A stretch of 64,000 nt of DNA from Mycobacteroides franklinii (GCF_002013895.1 NZ_MAFQ01000011.1:124001-188000), one strand, 5' to 3'. Shown: positions 17,617 to 26,287, counted from the stretch's first letter. Made by a program: numbers and translations. Notes: generated from the sequence alone by a model not told the origin.

Positions 17617-18110
17617 GACGCCTGCTTCCATTCCTCATATTCACTGCGCGGTCGGGCCAAAAAACCTGTGTCGATCTCGGTGCCCGAGGGCAGCCGCCAC
17701 CGAATCGCGAGAATCCCGTCGTGGGTGAGCACCTTGCCTGCCAGCGCCTTGGCCGTACGGATCTCGGTGACGACATCGGCCGGTATCCAGATGTCTCCGG
17801 TTCCACTGCGCTCCAACAGGATTCCCTGAGAGTATCGAGTGAGAGTGGCATTGGCCCGGTAGCCCAGGTCGCCGACGGCGATGCGGTCCTGCCAGTCCGG
17901 CGCGATGGTGCTGCCGACATAGAGGCCTTCGACGGGTTCGATGACCATGTCACCGCGGTCTGCCGGGGTGACCGGCAGTTCTCCGACGGCATCGGTCTGC
18001 CGTTGCGCACGGGCATGCCAGCCGCGCCACATCAGGCGGAAGAGCAGCACTGTCAAGGTCAGTGAGGCACCCGCCATGATGAGCGCACCGATGAAGTCCC
18101 CGTGGTTCAT
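17613..18110 (-). CDS. Membrane-anchored protein between pyrC and carA (Rv1382-like)
   Basis: 165 residues: one N-terminal membrane helix (GALIMAGASLTLTVLLFRLMW, residues 8-28), then a soluble domain with GLYVGSTIAPDWQDRIAVGDLGYRANATL and GDIWIPADVVTEIRTAKALAGK. Proteins of this type occur at the same place in the pyr operon of many mycobacteria; their function is unknown. The position suggests co-expression with pyrimidine synthesis but no enzymatic motif is visible. ATG at 18110 is chosen because GAAGAGG, contributed by the dispersed element, sits 7 nt upstream. It overlaps carA by 4 bp. Confidence 0.85.
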   Translation of the reverse strand: MNHGDFIGALIMAGASLTLTVLLFRLMWRGWHARAQRQTDAVGELPVTPADRGDMVIEPVEGLYVGSTIAPDWQDRIAVGDLGYRANATLTRYSQGILLERSGTGDIWIPADVVTEIRTAKALAGKVLTHDGILAIRWRLPSGTEIDTGFLARPRSEYEEWKQAS

Positions 18111-18118
18111 AGTGAATC

Positions 18119-18141
18119 CTCTTCGCGCGAGCGGCTCATCG
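18119..18141 (-). repeat. Dispersed junction element, copy at pyrC 3' end
   Basis: On the minus strand it reads CGATGAGCCGCTCGCGCG then AAGAG. The TGA inside GATGAGCC is the pyrC stop codon, and the terminal GAAGAGG serves as a plausible ribosome-binding site for the next gene. Confidence 0.65.
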
Positions 18142-19440
18142 TTCGACCACCTTCCCGTCCCGTGCCGTGACACGGCCACGCAATAGCGTGGCGGTCACCG
18201 TGGCAGGCAATGTCATTGATTCGAATGGGGTGTTGGCCGACTTGCTGGCCAATCCGTCGCCCGTGACAGTCCAGGTGGCATCGGGGTCCACGATGGTCAG
18301 GTTGGCGGGCTCGCCGACGGCAATCGGACGCCCCTGATCGGGCAGGCCGACGATCTGCGCCGGGCGCTCACTCATCACCCTGGCGATATCGCGCCACGTG
18401 AGCAACCCGGGTTTCACCATCGTCTGCACCACTACCGACAGCGCGGTCTGCAGCCCGAGCATTCCGGGTCGGGCCGCGGCGAACTCGCAGCATTTCTCGT
18501 GATCGGCGTGGGGTGCGTGGTCGGTTGCCACACAGTCGATCACGCCGTCGGCGAGGGCCTGGCGCAATGCTTCGGCATCGGTGGACTCGCGCAGCGGCGG
18601 GTTCACCCGGTACACCCCGTCATAGGAAGCCAACCGACCGTCATCGAGCAACAGGTGATGCGGGGTTACCTCGGCGGTGATGGAAATCCCTTGTCCCTTA
18701 GCCCATTTGAGCAGCTCGACGGTGCCGGCGGTGGAGGCGTGGCAGATGTGCACCGGGGCGCCGGTATCGCGGGACAAGATGGCGTCCCGCGCGACGATGG
18801 ATTCCTCGGCAGCGCGCGGCCAACCGGTCAGGCCCAACCGGGCCGCGTTGGCACCCTCGTGCGCCACCGAGCCGACAGTGAGCCGTGGTTCCTCGGCATG
18901 CTGGGCGATCAGCACACCCACGCCCTTCGCGTACTCCAGGGCACGCCGCATCACCAGCGGATCGTGCACGCACTTACCGTCATCGGAGAACATCCGCACC
19001 CGGCCGGCCCCGCGGGCCATCATCGCCATCTCGGTGAGTTGTTTGCCCTCCAGCCCGACGGTGACGGCACCGACCGGATGCACGTCGACGAGACCCACCT
19101 GCTGGCCGCGGTGCCACACGTGGTCAGTCACCACGGGGCTATCGGCCACCGGATTGGTGTTGGCCATCGCGAAGACCGCGGTGTAGCCACCCAGCGCCGC
19201 TGCGGCCGAACCGGAGTCGATGGTCTCGGTGTCTTCACGACCCGGCTCACGCAAATGTGTGTGCAGGTCGACGAATCCGGGCAGCAGCACCTGACCGGGT
19301 GCCTCGATGGCGGTATCGACCTCAGTCTCGATGCCCGGCCCGATACCGGCCTCGATGCGGGTGATCTGCCCGTCCTCGACGAGGACGTCGACCTGCTCAC
19401 CCTCCCCGTGCAGCAGTACGCCCTTGATCAAGACACTCAT
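18136..19440 (-). CDS. pyrC: Dihydroorotase
   Basis: A 434-residue class-I dihydroorotase that cyclises carbamoyl aspartate. Metal and catalytic motifs: FVDLHTHLREPGREDTET (HxH), DDGKCVHDPLVMRRAL, IAQHAEEPRLT, HICHASTAGTVELL and CVATDHAPHADHEK with the catalytic aspartate. The start ATG overlaps the pyrB stop (ATGA). It ends inside a dispersed repeat element. It acts with PyrB, and in several bacteria the two form a complex. Confidence 0.97.
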   Translation of the reverse strand: MSVLIKGVLLHGEGEQVDVLVEDGQITRIEAGIGPGIETEVDTAIEAPGQVLLPGFVDLHTHLREPGREDTETIDSGSAAAALGGYTAVFAMANTNPVADSPVVTDHVWHRGQQVGLVDVHPVGAVTVGLEGKQLTEMAMMARGAGRVRMFSDDGKCVHDPLVMRRALEYAKGVGVLIAQHAEEPRLTVGSVAHEGANAARLGLTGWPRAAEESIVARDAILSRDTGAPVHICHASTAGTVELLKWAKGQGISITAEVTPHHLLLDDGRLASYDGVYRVNPPLRESTDAEALRQALADGVIDCVATDHAPHADHEKCCEFAAARPGMLGLQTALSVVVQTMVKPGLLTWRDIARVMSERPAQIVGLPDQGRPIAVGEPANLTIVDPDATWTVTGDGLASKSANTPFESMTLPATVTATLLRGRVTARDGKVVER

Positions 19441-20390
19441 GCGGGCACCGCCGCTGAGCCATCGGAGGAACCGACCAGCAGGTGGAACAGCACGGCCATG
19501 CGGATATGCACTCCATTCGATACCTGTTGCAGAACAGCGGATTGCGAAGAATCCGCCACGGAGGACGCGATTTCCATGCCACGCAGCATCGGGCCCGGAT
19601 GCAGCACCACCGCGTGTTCGGGGAGAAGACGCCGTCGAGCCTCGGACAAGCCGTACAGCACCGAGTACTCGCGTGCCGACGGGAAGAATCCACCCGTCAT
19701 GCGTTCGGCCTGCACCCGCAGCATCAGCACCGCATCGGCGCCCGGCAGCTCGGCATCCACGTCATGGGTGACCGTCACCGGCCAGGTCTCAACACCGACG
19801 GGCAGCAGCGTCGGTGGTGCCACCAGCACCACCTCGGCACCAAGAGTATTGAGCAGCAGGGCATTTGACCGCGCAACCCGGCTGTGCAGGATATCCCCGA
19901 CGATCACGACGCGGCGGCCTTCCAGCCCACCCAACCGCTGACGGATGGTGAGCGCATCCAACAGCGCCTGCGTGGGATGTTCATGGGTTCCGTCGCCGGC
20001 GTTGATGACTGCCGGGCCACCCTCACCTTCGGCAGTCCACTGAGCCAGCTGGGCGGCGACACCCGATGCCGGGTGACGGACGATCAACGCATCGGCACCG
20101 ATCGCCCGCAAGGTCAACGCGGTATCGCGCAGTGACTCGCCCTTGGCCACCGAGGAACCGGAGGCGCTGACATTGATCACGTCGGCGCTCATCCACTTAC
20201 CCGCAACTTCGAAGGAAACCCTTGTCCGCGTGGAGTTCTCGTAGAACATCGTGATGATGGTGCGCCCGCGCAGGGTCGGCAGCTTCTTGACCTCACGCCC
20301 CGCTAGCGCCTGCAGGAACCGGTCGGCGTCATCGAGGATGGCGGTGGCCTCGTCGCGGGTCAGGTCGGCCGCGGACAGCAGGTGCTTCAC
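19437..20390 (-). CDS. pyrB: Aspartate carbamoyltransferase catalytic subunit
   Basis: 317 residues. The carbamoyl-phosphate-binding ENSTRTRVSFEVAGKWM and the HPTQALLDALTI motif are intact, as is the aspartate-binding MLRVQAERM region. It joins carbamoyl phosphate to aspartate. No pyrI regulatory gene is present, as usual in actinobacteria. GTG start overlaps the pyrR stop (GTGA), so PyrR-level control should carry through to this gene by translational coupling. Confidence 0.97.
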   Translation of the reverse strand: MKHLLSAADLTRDEATAILDDADRFLQALAGREVKKLPTLRGRTIITMFYENSTRTRVSFEVAGKWMSADVINVSASGSSVAKGESLRDTALTLRAIGADALIVRHPASGVAAQLAQWTAEGEGGPAVINAGDGTHEHPTQALLDALTIRQRLGGLEGRRVVIVGDILHSRVARSNALLLNTLGAEVVLVAPPTLLPVGVETWPVTVTHDVDAELPGADAVLMLRVQAERMTGGFFPSAREYSVLYGLSEARRRLLPEHAVVLHPGPMLRGMEIASSVADSSQSAVLQQVSNGVHIRMAVLFHLLVGSSDGSAAVPA

Positions 20391-20962
20391 CAGGCCGCTC
20401 CCTCTCCGCTGTTGATCACCACGGAGTCGCGGCCGTCATGTTCGGTCAGCAGGACCTTGACGTCTTCCGAGCGTGCGGTCGGCACGTTCTTGCCGACGTA
20501 GTCTGCGCGCAGCGGCAGTTCCCGGTGCCCACGATCAACCAGCACCGCGAGCTGCACCGCACGCGGGCGACCCAGGTCTCGCAGCGCGTCGAGCGCCGAG
20601 CGCACGGTACGTCCGGAAAACAGCACGTCGTCGACCAGGACAACCAGCGCACCGTCGACACCGCCCTCGGGGATGGAGGTGCGTTCGAGCGGACGGTGCG
20701 GTTTGTTCCGCAAATCGTCGCGGTACAGCGTGATGTCCAGGAATCCCGCGGGCACCTCGACACCGGAGAATTCGGTGATGTGGGCGGCCAGCCGCTTGGC
20801 AAGGGTGGCACCGCGAGTCGGGATGCCGACCAGTACGACGCGCGGGGCGTCACTGGAGTCGGAAAGCGCGGTCTTCTCGATGATTTGATGCGCGATACGC
20901 GCGATGGTCCTGCCGACATCTGCGGCGGACAACAACTCGCGTCCTTCTGATACTGCGCCCAC
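20387..20962 (-). CDS. pyrR: PyrR: pyrimidine operon RNA-binding regulator / uracil phosphoribosyltransferase
   Basis: 191 residues. The PRPP-binding loop VVLVDDVLFSGRTVRSALDAL and the basic GIPTRGATLAKRL region are typical. PyrR binds a hairpin in pyr mRNA when UMP is high and has weak UPRTase activity. In mycobacteria it is reported to act by blocking translation. I chose GTG at 20962 because AGGAGG lies 12 nt upstream at 20975-20980 (slightly long spacing). The other GTG at 20992 would place that Shine-Dalgarno inside the gene. It is the first gene of the operon. Confidence 0.95.
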   Translation of the reverse strand: MGAVSEGRELLSAADVGRTIARIAHQIIEKTALSDSSDAPRVVLVGIPTRGATLAKRLAAHITEFSGVEVPAGFLDITLYRDDLRNKPHRPLERTSIPEGGVDGALVVLVDDVLFSGRTVRSALDALRDLGRPRAVQLAVLVDRGHRELPLRADYVGKNVPTARSEDVKVLLTEHDGRDSVVINSGEGAAW

Positions 20963-20972
20963 GCTTACGCGA

Positions 20973-21002
20973 GACCTCCTTCTCCGCCTCACTGGACGGA
21001 TC
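20973..21002 (-). promoter_or_regulatory. PyrR-binding loop overlapping the pyrR Shine-Dalgarno
   Basis: The leader RNA reads GAUCCGUCCAGUGAGGC then GGAGAAGGAGGUC. It contains the (U)CCAGUGAGGC...AAGGAG pattern of PyrR-binding stem-loops. The ends GAUC/GGUC can pair, and the same hairpin holds the AGGAGG Shine-Dalgarno. Binding of UMP-PyrR would stabilise the stem and hide the start site. This is based on recalled consensus. Confidence 0.7.
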
Positions 21003-21076
21003 GTTAAAGGATGTCACTTACCGCCAGGGAGCTTAGCATCCGGGCACCCATCGGCCTCGGCTGACAGGATGGAGTG

Positions 21077-22297
21077 ATGCCGGACCTCGACGACACGTTC
21101 GACCACGCCCTCGCCCCGATCCGTGCCGCGGTCGACGACCGCATACTCGCCGGAGCCGTAACGCTGGTGTGGCAGGGCGGGCAGCTCAGGCACCTGGGCG
21201 CTACCGGCTATCGCGATGTCGACGCGGGCCTGCCGATGGCCGAAAACACCATTTTTCGCATCGCCTCCATGACAAAACCGGTGATCAGCGCGGCAACCAT
21301 GAGCCTGGTGGACGAGGGCACGATTCACTTGAATGACCCGATCACCACCTGGCTGCCCGAGTTCGGCGATATGCGGGTGCTCAAGGACCCGGACGGTTCC
21401 CTGGAGGACACGTTCCGGGCGCCGCGTACGATAACGGTCGAGGATCTGTTGACCCATCGCAGCGGGCTGACCTATGACTTCATCTCCACCGGGCCTATCG
21501 CCAAGGCCTACCACCCGCTGCACACCGCGGCGTTCAGCGAGCCCGACGAGTGGCTCGCCGCCATCGCCGCACTGCCGCTGGTGTATCCGCCCGGCGAGCG
21601 TTTCCACTACGGCCATTCCACCGATGTACTCGGCCTGCTCATCGCCCGTGCGGTCGGGCTACCGCTGAACAAGCTTCTACGCCAACGGATCCTGGACCCA
21701 CTCGGCATGAACGACACCGACTTCTTCGTCCCCGAGCACAAGGCGAACCGTTTGGCACGCCTGTACGGCATAGGCGACGACGACACGATCGAGGTGGCAG
21801 ACAGCGGCTATCTCACCGCTATGCCCACGTCAGCGCCCGCGCTGTGCCGCGGCGGAGGCGCATTGGCCAGCACTGCCCGCGATTACCTGACCTTTGCGCG
21901 TGCACTGCTGGGCGACGGCCAGGCCGACGGCGTGCGCATCCTGTCCCCCGAATCAACCCGCGCGCTGCGCACCAACCGGCTCTCCCCAGCTCAGCGGCGA
22001 CTACCGGCCTTCGGCCTGCCGTACTGGACCGGACGCGGGTTCGGCCTCGGCCTGTCGGTTGTCATGGATCCCAACGAGGCCGCGCTGTTCGGGCCCGGCG
22101 GAGCCGGCACCTTCGGCTGGCCGGGCGCATTCGGCACCTGGTGGCATGCCGATCCGAAGGCCGACGCCATCCTGATGTTCCTGCCGCAGTGGCGCATGCC
22201 CGAACTTGACCCGAAGGCTGCCCTGGCGCGCACCTCGACGCTCCGCCTACAGCTGCTGCACGTGCAGTTCGGGCAGGCGGTCTACGCCGCGCTGTAG
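21077..22297 (+). CDS. Beta-lactamase-family serine hydrolase/esterase
   Basis: 406 residues. The Ser-x-x-Lys nucleophile motif is FRIASMTKPV, and YGHS in RFHYGHSTDVLG sits where class-C-type enzymes have Tyr-x-Asn. No signal peptide is visible, so it is probably cytoplasmic, like the EstB/LovD-type esterases rather than a periplasmic beta-lactamase. The substrate is unknown. ATG at 21077 has GGATGGAG upstream; GTG at 21074 is directly adjacent. It is divergent from pyrR and converges with a methyltransferase gene with 8 bp between stops. Confidence 0.85.
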   Translation: MPDLDDTFDHALAPIRAAVDDRILAGAVTLVWQGGQLRHLGATGYRDVDAGLPMAENTIFRIASMTKPVISAATMSLVDEGTIHLNDPITTWLPEFGDMRVLKDPDGSLEDTFRAPRTITVEDLLTHRSGLTYDFISTGPIAKAYHPLHTAAFSEPDEWLAAIAALPLVYPPGERFHYGHSTDVLGLLIARAVGLPLNKLLRQRILDPLGMNDTDFFVPEHKANRLARLYGIGDDDTIEVADSGYLTAMPTSAPALCRGGGALASTARDYLTFARALLGDGQADGVRILSPESTRALRTNRLSPAQRRLPAFGLPYWTGRGFGLGLSVVMDPNEAALFGPGGAGTFGWPGAFGTWWHADPKADAILMFLPQWRMPELDPKAALARTSTLRLQLLHVQFGQAVYAAL

Positions 22298-22305
22298 CTG
22301 CGGCG

Positions 22306-22989
22306 TCAGTCCAGGTGCGCCTGGAGCAGCCAGCCCGCCATCGAGACCCGGCCGTTGGATTCCGCACGGACCTCGGCGAAGCTCTGCGCACCGCCCCGCT
22401 GGAAACCGTCGGCATTGGCATACAGCCGCGCCGGGCTGATGTCGTCAATGGTCCAGTATTTCGACACGATCCCCCGCAGCTCCGGCTCGGTGACCGGGTA
22501 CGGCCCGTCGACATCCGGCGGGAAGCCCGCCTTGTCGAAGACCAGCACGATGTAATTGGCACCCGGCGCCGCGGCGCGAACGATCGACTGCTGGTACCCC
22601 TCCCGCAACCCGACTGGCATCGAGTGGAACAGCGTGGAATCGATGATCGTTCCGAAACGACCGTCATACCCGGTGAAGTTCGAGATGTCGGCGACGTCGA
22701 AGGTGACGTTGGTCAGACCGCGTTCGGCCGCGTAACCCTTGGCCAGCTGGATCGCGGTGGGCGCGGCATCCAAGCCTACGGCGGTGTGGCCCCGTTCCGC
22801 GAGGTACAGAGCCGTCGCGGCCTCACCGCAGCCCGCGTCGAGCACATCACCGTGCACCTTGCCCTGCTCGATAAGCGTCAGAATTTCGGGCTGTGGCTGC
22901 CCGATGCTCCATGGCGGCCGAGCGGCGAGTTGCTCGGGTGCCTCACCGCGATAGGAGGATTCGAACATTTCTTGCAAGTTCTCGGTCAT
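22306..22989 (-). CDS. SAM-dependent class-I methyltransferase
   Basis: 227 residues. The SAM-binding glycine loop VLDAGCGEAATALYLAE is followed by VGLDAAPTAIQLAK and FDVADISNF. The N-terminus (MFESSYRGEAPEQLAARPPWSIGQPQPE) resembles the thiopurine/halide-type methyltransferase group common in mycobacteria. The acceptor is unknown. ATG at 22989 is chosen. Its promoter region holds a perfect 13-bp inverted repeat shared with the divergent Ddn-like gene, so both may answer to one repressor encoded elsewhere. Confidence 0.85.
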   Translation of the reverse strand: MTENLQEMFESSYRGEAPEQLAARPPWSIGQPQPEILTLIEQGKVHGDVLDAGCGEAATALYLAERGHTAVGLDAAPTAIQLAKGYAAERGLTNVTFDVADISNFTGYDGRFGTIIDSTLFHSMPVGLREGYQQSIVRAAAPGANYIVLVFDKAGFPPDVDGPYPVTEPELRGIVSKYWTIDDISPARLYANADGFQRGGAQSFAEVRAESNGRVSMAGWLLQAHLD

Positions 22990-23011
22990 GCTTTCACGGT
23001 GCCAGGAATAC

Positions 23012-23042
23012 CCATTGATGTCAATGGCGTTGACATCAATGG
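23012..23042. promoter_or_regulatory. Perfect 13-bp inverted repeat operator between divergent genes
   Basis: CCATTGATGTCAA, 5-bp spacer TGGCG, TTGACATCAATGG. The arms are exact reverse complements, and each arm contains a smaller ATTGA/TCAAT-like dyad. It is 22 bp from the methyltransferase start and 25 bp from the Ddn-like start. Its size and symmetry fit a dimeric repressor such as TetR or MarR; no regulator gene is adjacent. Confidence 0.7.
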
Positions 23043-23067
23043 ATTCAGTCCAACCCAACGAATCGAG

Positions 23068-23502
23068 ATGACGATGAGCGAACCATCAGGCACCGAGCAA
23101 TCATTCAACGAGGCAAACATCGCCGAGTTCCGGGCCAACGACGGCAAGGTGGGCGGCCAGTTCGAGGGGTTTCCGTTGCTGCTTCTCACGAGCACCGGGG
23201 CGAAGTCGGGCGCAGAACGTGTTAATCCCTTGGCCTACTTCGATATCGACGGCAAGGCCTACATCGTCGGGTCATCGGCGGGCAGGCCGAAGAATCCGGC
23301 CTGGGTCGCGAACCTGCGTGCCAACCCGAGCGTCGAGGTGGAGATCGGCTCCCATCCCAAGACGAACGCCACCGCTGTGGAACTGCCCCGCGTCGAGCGT
23401 GATCGCGTATTCGAAATCGTGAAACAGCGCGCGCCGGGGTTCGCCGAGTACGAGACCTTGACCGACCGAGTGATCCCTGTGTTCGAGATCCAGCTCGGCT
23501 GA
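23068..23502 (+). CDS. Ddn/F420-dependent nitroreductase-family protein
   Basis: 144 residues. The block GGQFEGFPLLLLTSTGAKSGAERVNPLAYFDIDGKAYIVGS matches the deazaflavin-dependent nitroreductase fold, which binds F420 in mycobacteria. Family members reduce quinones or activate nitroimidazoles; some bind other flavins. ATG 23068 gives MTMSEPSGTEQSFNEANIAEFR. A homologue lies at 53683-54129 on the other strand; the two share the central block. It converges with nusB with one base between stops. Confidence 0.85.
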   Translation: MTMSEPSGTEQSFNEANIAEFRANDGKVGGQFEGFPLLLLTSTGAKSGAERVNPLAYFDIDGKAYIVGSSAGRPKNPAWVANLRANPSVEVEIGSHPKTNATAVELPRVERDRVFEIVKQRAPGFAEYETLTDRVIPVFEIQLG

Positions 23503-23503
23503 A

Positions 23504-23989
23504 CTACTCCGCCGAACTGGATGCCGAGCCACCGCGGATGTGCGGGGTCACCAGCATGAGCTGACCCAGCACCCCGTTCACAAACGCCGGTGATTCATCG
23601 GTGGAGAGCTGCTTGGCCAACTCGACCGCCTCGTCGACGGCCACCACTTCGGGTACGTCCTCGGCGTGCAGCAGCTCCCACACCGCGACCCGCATGATCG
23701 CGCGGTCCACGGCGGGCAGCCGGGCCAGCGTCCAGCCCTGCAAATGTGAGGAGATCAGCTCGTCGATATGCGTAATGTGCTCGGTCACGCCGTGCGCGAC
23801 GGTCACCGTATACGGGTTCAACGGCTCGACGTCGGGCTTCGACGCCGCCAACGCACGACGTTCGTCGGCGACCGCGGCGGCCGTCATATCGCGCGCCTCG
23901 GCCTCGAACAGCAGGTCTACGGCCCGCTTGCGGGCCTTTCGGCGACCTCCCTTGCCGGACACTCGCCCGGCTGGGCCGGTTTCAGCCAT
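23504..23989 (-). CDS. nusB: Transcription antitermination factor NusB
   Basis: 161 residues, all-helical. Motifs: RVSGKGGRRKARKRAVDLLFEAEARD, RLPAVDRAIMRVAVWELLHAEDVPEVVAVDEAVELAKQLSTDESPAFVNGVLG. It binds boxA RNA with NusE for rRNA antitermination. The ATG overlaps the efp 3' end by 8 bp. The order efp-nusB is conserved in mycobacteria. Confidence 0.96.
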   Translation of the reverse strand: MAETGPAGRVSGKGGRRKARKRAVDLLFEAEARDMTAAAVADERRALAASKPDVEPLNPYTVTVAHGVTEHITHIDELISSHLQGWTLARLPAVDRAIMRVAVWELLHAEDVPEVVAVDEAVELAKQLSTDESPAFVNGVLGQLMLVTPHIRGGSASSSAE

Positions 23990-24545
23990 TCACACGGCCG
24001 AGGTAGCTGGCGTCGCGTGTGTCCACCTTCAGGCGGTCACCGGTGTTGATGAACAGCGGCACCTGGATCTCGGCGCCGGTCTCCATCGTGGCGGGCTTGG
24101 TGCCTGCGCTGGAACGGTCGCCCTGCAGGCCCGGCTCGGTGTGGGTGACCACCAGCTCAACCGAGACCGGCAACTCGACGTACAGCGCGGCACCCTCGTT
24201 GAAAGCGACCTGCACGGTCATGCTCTCCAGCAGGAAGCGGTGGGCATCGCCGACAAGCTCCGGCGACAGGTGATGCTGCTCGTAGTCCTGGCTGTCCATG
24301 AACACGAACGAGTCGCCGTCGCGGTACAGGTACGTGGTGTCGCGGCGGTCGACGGTCGCGGTCTCCACCTTGACGCCGGCGTTGAAAGTCTTGTCGACAA
24401 CCTTGCCCGAGAGCACATTCTTGAGCTTCGTGCGCACGAAGGCCGGTCCCTTACCGGGCTTCACGTGCTGGAACTCGGTGATCTGCCACAGCTGACCATC
24501 GATGTTGAGCACCAGGCCGTTCTTGAAATCGGCGGTTGAAGCCAC
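23982..24545 (-). CDS. efp: Translation elongation factor P
   Basis: 187 residues with the three beta-barrel domains. The tip loop VKPGKGPAFVRTKLKN carries the conserved lysine that is modified in many bacteria; the SQDYEQHHL and C-terminal TRDASYLGRVNG blocks are typical. It rescues ribosomes at polyproline stretches. The GTG start has AGAGGAGA 11 nt upstream. Confidence 0.97.
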   Translation of the reverse strand: MASTADFKNGLVLNIDGQLWQITEFQHVKPGKGPAFVRTKLKNVLSGKVVDKTFNAGVKVETATVDRRDTTYLYRDGDSFVFMDSQDYEQHHLSPELVGDAHRFLLESMTVQVAFNEGAALYVELPVSVELVVTHTEPGLQGDRSSAGTKPATMETGAEIQVPLFINTGDRLKVDTRDASYLGRVNG

Positions 24546-24570
24546 GTGTTCAGTCTCCTCTTGTAACTGC

Positions 24571-25704
24571 TCAGTCGATAACGGTGAGTTCCTTGGGGAA
24601 CCGGGTCAACAGCTCCGGCCCATCGGGCCGCACCACAAGCGTGTCCTCAATCCGGACTCCGCCGCGGTCGGGCAGGTAGACCCCGGGCTCGACTGTCACC
24701 GTCGAGCCAGCAAGCAGTGTACCGGTGGCTGTCGATCCAATGCCCGGTGCTTCATGGATCTGTAGACCAACGCCGTGCCCAAGGCCATGCCCGAAGTTCT
24801 CTCCGTACCCGGCGACGGTGATGATGTCCCGTGCGGCGGCATCGACGTCCTTCAGCGACGCGCCTGGCGCCAAGGCCTCGCGTCCCGCCGCCTGCGCGGC
24901 CAGGACCACGTCGTAGATCTCCTGCTGCCATGGCGCGACCGCCCCCAGCACCAGAGTCCTGGTCATATCGGAGTGATACCCGGCAACCAGCGCGCCGAAG
25001 TCGATCTTGACGAAGTCTCCGCGAGCCAGCACCGCGCCGGTAGGCCGATGATGCGGTATCGCCGAGTTCGGCCCTGCGGCGACGATGGTTTCAAAGGACG
25101 GGCCGTCCGCTCCGTGCTCAGCCATGAGACTTTCCAGCTCACGTGCCACCTCGCGCTCGGTGCGCCCGGGCCGGATCCCGCCAGTCTCGATCAGCGCCGA
25201 CAACGCGGTATCCGCTGCCGCGCAGGCTCTTTCGAGTAAAAGAATCTCCGACTCATCTTTGACTTCTCGCAGTTTTTCCACTCGGTTCGGGGCCCTCACC
25301 AATTCAACATCTCCGGCCGCTTCCGCCAGCCTGTCGAATCCGTCGACCGTCACTACGTGGCTTTCGAAACCCGCACGCCCCGATGCGGCGAGGGCCACCA
25401 AGGCCGCGCCGTATCTGCGGTCGATCACGGCACGCAAATCCGGAACCTGTGCGGCCGCCTGGGTCCGATACCGGCCATCGGTGCACAGCACGGTGTCCGT
25501 CTCGTCCGGCCCATCACCGGCGGCCACCCAGAGCGCGGCGGCGGATCCGGTAAAACCCGTCAGATAGCGAATATTGAGCAGATCGGTGACCAAGAGCGCA
25601 TCGAGCCCGTCCGTACGTAGCTCCTCCCGGAGCCGCTCTCTGCGGTCGATATGCCTGGGGCCCGAACCCGCTGTTCTTCGCGCAAGCGGCTCATCACTCT
25701 TCAC
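24571..25704 (-). CDS. pepQ: Xaa-Pro dipeptidase/aminopeptidase (M24 family)
   Basis: About 377 residues. The N-terminal creatinase-like domain has LLVTDLLNIRYLTGFTGSAAAL. The C-terminal pita-bread domain has the five metal ligands: Asp and Asp in KIDFGALVAGYHSDMTRT, His in FGHGLGHGVGLQIHE, Glu in TVEPGVYLP and Glu in RIEDTLVV. It cleaves N-terminal or dipeptide Xaa-Pro bonds. The start is uncertain: GTG 25704 is the last start codon before the conserved region and lies just upstream of a dispersed repeat copy, which is then translated as DEPLARR. It is divergent from a small membrane protein gene. Confidence 0.92.
   Translation of the reverse strand: MKSDEPLARRTAGSGPRHIDRRERLREELRTDGLDALLVTDLLNIRYLTGFTGSAAALWVAAGDGPDETDTVLCTDGRYRTQAAAQVPDLRAVIDRRYGAALVALAASGRAGFESHVVTVDGFDRLAEAAGDVELVRAPNRVEKLREVKDESEILLLERACAAADTALSALIETGGIRPGRTEREVARELESLMAEHGADGPSFETIVAAGPNSAIPHHRPTGAVLARGDFVKIDFGALVAGYHSDMTRTLVLGAVAPWQQEIYDVVLAAQAAGREALAPGASLKDVDAAARDIITVAGYGENFGHGLGHGVGLQIHEAPGIGSTATGTLLAGSTVTVEPGVYLPDRGGVRIEDTLVVRPDGPELLTRFPKELTVID
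25674..25695 (-). repeat. Dispersed junction element, copy at pepQ start
   Basis: On the minus strand it reads GATGAGCCGCTTGCGCG then AAGAA. It lies just inside the 5' end of pepQ, and its ATG is out of frame with pepQ. Confidence 0.6.
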
Positions 25705-25736
25705 AGGTGTCGACGCTACCGCGATACGCTGACCCC

Positions 25737-26258
25737 ATGCCCGAGGCTGGAACACGTTCTATGACGACCCGATGGCTCACCCGCGGTGCCGTCTTCGCAG
25801 TCCTCATGGTGTTGATCCGTGTGGTGCAAGGTTTGGCCATCAGTCTCTGGGAGACCCACGGCACCGCCATCAACATCGTGCTGGTCTTGGTGTTCCCAGC
25901 GGCCGTGTCGGCATGGGCCATCGCCGACGGCCGCGGCGATGCCCAGCGCAACCCCGACCCGGACCGCCGCGACGATCTGGCCATGTGGTGGCTGCTGGGC
26001 GGTATCTTCGCCGGCGTCGTGAGCGGTCTTTTGATCTGGCTGATCAGCCTCTTCAACGACGGCATCTATGCCGCGAGCATCCTCGCCGAACTCACCACGA
26101 CCGCGGCGTTCGTCGCGCTGCTGGTGTTCATGACCGCCATGGTCGGCGTCTTCGTCGGCCGGCTACTGGTGGACCGCAAGCACAAAGAGCACGCCGCGTT
26201 GCAGCAGTCCGATACCGACGTGTTCCAAGCTGTTCAGGAAGAAGAGGCGGTCTCCTAG
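25737..26258 (+). CDS. Four-helix membrane protein (B-4DMT/Rv2536-like)
   Basis: 173 residues with four hydrophobic segments (GAVFAVLMVLIRVVQGL, INIVLVLVFPAAVSAWAI, WWLLGGIFAGVVSGLLIWLI, TAAFVALLVFMTAMVGVFVGRLLV). It has an NPDPDRRDDLAMWW loop between helices 2 and 3. It resembles the conserved mycobacterial membrane protein at the same place between pepQ and aroQ. The transport role implied by the family name is unproven. ATG 25737 is used; ATG 25761 (MTTRWLTRG) is also possible. Confidence 0.8.
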   Translation: MPEAGTRSMTTRWLTRGAVFAVLMVLIRVVQGLAISLWETHGTAINIVLVLVFPAAVSAWAIADGRGDAQRNPDPDRRDDLAMWWLLGGIFAGVVSGLLIWLISLFNDGIYAASILAELTTTAAFVALLVFMTAMVGVFVGRLLVDRKHKEHAALQQSDTDVFQAVQEEEAVS

Positions 26259-26287
26259 CCCATGGCGTGGCTGCGGCGCGCCGAAGG

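Noticed and set aside
22315..23067. N-terminal 250 residues before the Ddn-like protein
   Set aside because: They are antisense to the methyltransferase gene; the Ddn-like family begins at 23068.
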